DNA of 8,247 nt from Flavobacterium sp. (GTDB taxonomy: Bacteria > Bacteroidota > Bacteroidia > Flavobacteriales > Flavobacteriaceae): positions 1 to 8,247 of the forward strand of contig JAHEBK010000062.1 in NCBI GenBank assembly GCA_024642295.1. The letters are read 5' to 3'. A program made the translations under genes and the position numbers. The notes beneath the pieces were generated by a model. It worked only from the letters and a program-made list of their open reading frames with translations, searched no databases and had not been told where the DNA came from. Shown piece after piece: positions 7,852 to 8,247 of the stretch (positions are counted from its first letter, which is position 1; the number at the start of each line of letters is the position of its first letter).

Positions 7852-8189
7852 AATTTTTTAAAGAAACCTTTTTCTTCTTCTTTTTTAACTTTAATTTTTA
7901 CAGGCGGAACTGTTGAAGGATAAATTTCCTTAAGCTCCATTTTTCCCGACACTGTAGACTCCATTCTTAATTTCATTAATTGGGAACGTCTGTCTACAAA
8001 TTCTGAACGCAACTCTTTCACTTCACTTGTTAACGCTGCTATCCTGAATACTTTTTGTTCGTATCGTTGGGTATTTGCAATCATTATAATTGCCAAAATG
8101 ATTATAAAAACAATAAAACGCCAATTCTTTACCGCATCGTCATGGATAAGAAATTTTGCTTTTAATATGTCGTACAAACCATTTTTCAT
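7842..8189 (-). CDS. ftsL: FtsL-like cell division protein
   Basis: This is a small bitopic divisome protein, expected to join FtsB and FtsQ in the complex that activates FtsW-FtsI. The 115-residue product has a cytoplasmic N-terminus of about 22 residues and one membrane segment (about 24-39, WRFIVFIIILAIIMIA). A helical, probably coiled-coil stretch follows (about 42-76, with heptad-like hydrophobic spacing in FRIAALTSEVKELRSEF). The C-terminus is Pro-containing, then strongly charged (about 88-115, VKKEEEKGFFKKLWQ at the end). FtsL is poorly conserved in sequence, so the call rests on size, topology and position between rsmH and ftsI, which is where ftsL sits in dcw clusters. The ATG lies 9 nt after the rsmH stop, and its last 10 nt overlap the ftsI start. 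No FtsB gene is visible here. Confidence 0.88.
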   Translation of the reverse strand: MKNGLYDILKAKFLIHDDAVKNWRFIVFIIILAIIMIANTQRYEQKVFRIAALTSEVKELRSEFVDRRSQLMKLRMESTVSGKMELKEIYPSTVPPVKIKVKKEEEKGFFKKLWQ

Positions 8190-8198
8190 TTGTTCGAA

Positions 8199-8247
8199 TT
8201 ATTTTTTCTCGGCTATTCTTAATTTTGCACTTCGTGCTCTATTATTG
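8199..8247 (-). CDS. rsmH: RsmH (MraW), 16S rRNA m4C1402 methyltransferase, C-terminal end only
   Basis: A minus-strand frame enters from the right edge and ends at TAA (8201-8199). The 15 visible residues, NNRARSAKLRIAEKK, match the characteristic C-terminus of RsmH, whose tail typically reads NPRSRSAKLR followed by a short basic end. RsmH N4-methylates C1402 of 16S rRNA and is regularly the gene just before ftsL in dcw clusters, often behind mraZ. Only about 5 percent of the protein is here, so the catalytic domain cannot be checked. The tail motif and the location together make the call likely. Confidence 0.88.
   Translation of the reverse strand, partial: NNRARSAKLRIAEKK

Overview
This window is part of a division and cell wall (dcw) cluster from a low-GC member of the Bacteroidetes, most likely Flavobacterium or a close relative in the Flavobacteriaceae. 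That placement rests on several things. The gene order is rsmH-ftsL-ftsI-murE-mraY-murD-ftsW-murG with no murF between murE and mraY. There is no recognisable Shine-Dalgarno sequence before the starts, with A/T-rich leaders instead. MraY carries a long extra loop, and the FtsW signature is of the Bacteroidetes type. The genus is an inference from memory of family sequences, not from a search.

Every gene lies on the minus strand, so transcription runs from high to low coordinates. The window opens (right end) with the last 15 codons of rsmH (8199-8247), followed by ftsL (7842-8189), the division transpeptidase gene ftsI (5848-7851), murE (4388-5851), mraY (3133-4362), murD (1800-3131), ftsW (425-1726) and the first 136 codons of murG (1-408). 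Junctions are very tight: 9 nt, a 10-nt overlap, a 4-nt overlap, 25 nt, 1 nt, 73 nt and 16 nt. This points to a single polycistronic unit with translational coupling. No promoter, terminator, tRNA, rRNA, CRISPR array or mobile element was seen, and no gene-free stretch exceeds 73 nt.

The products form two interlocked sets. MurE and MurD are cytoplasmic ligases that add amino acids to UDP-MurNAc. MraY transfers the finished UDP-MurNAc-pentapeptide to undecaprenyl phosphate (lipid I), and MurG adds GlcNAc (lipid II). FtsL, FtsI and FtsW belong to the divisome: FtsW polymerises lipid II, FtsI cross-links the new septal strands, and FtsL helps to activate the pair.

All catalytic motifs I could check are intact. 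I found no undescribed system; this is a conserved housekeeping locus. The most distinctive non-coding element is an inverted pair of heptanucleotide-periodic arrays in the only sizeable gap, between murD and ftsW. Protein-level points worth a look are the MraY periplasmic insertion, the charged C-terminal tail and altered signatures of FtsW, and the single PASTA domain on FtsI.
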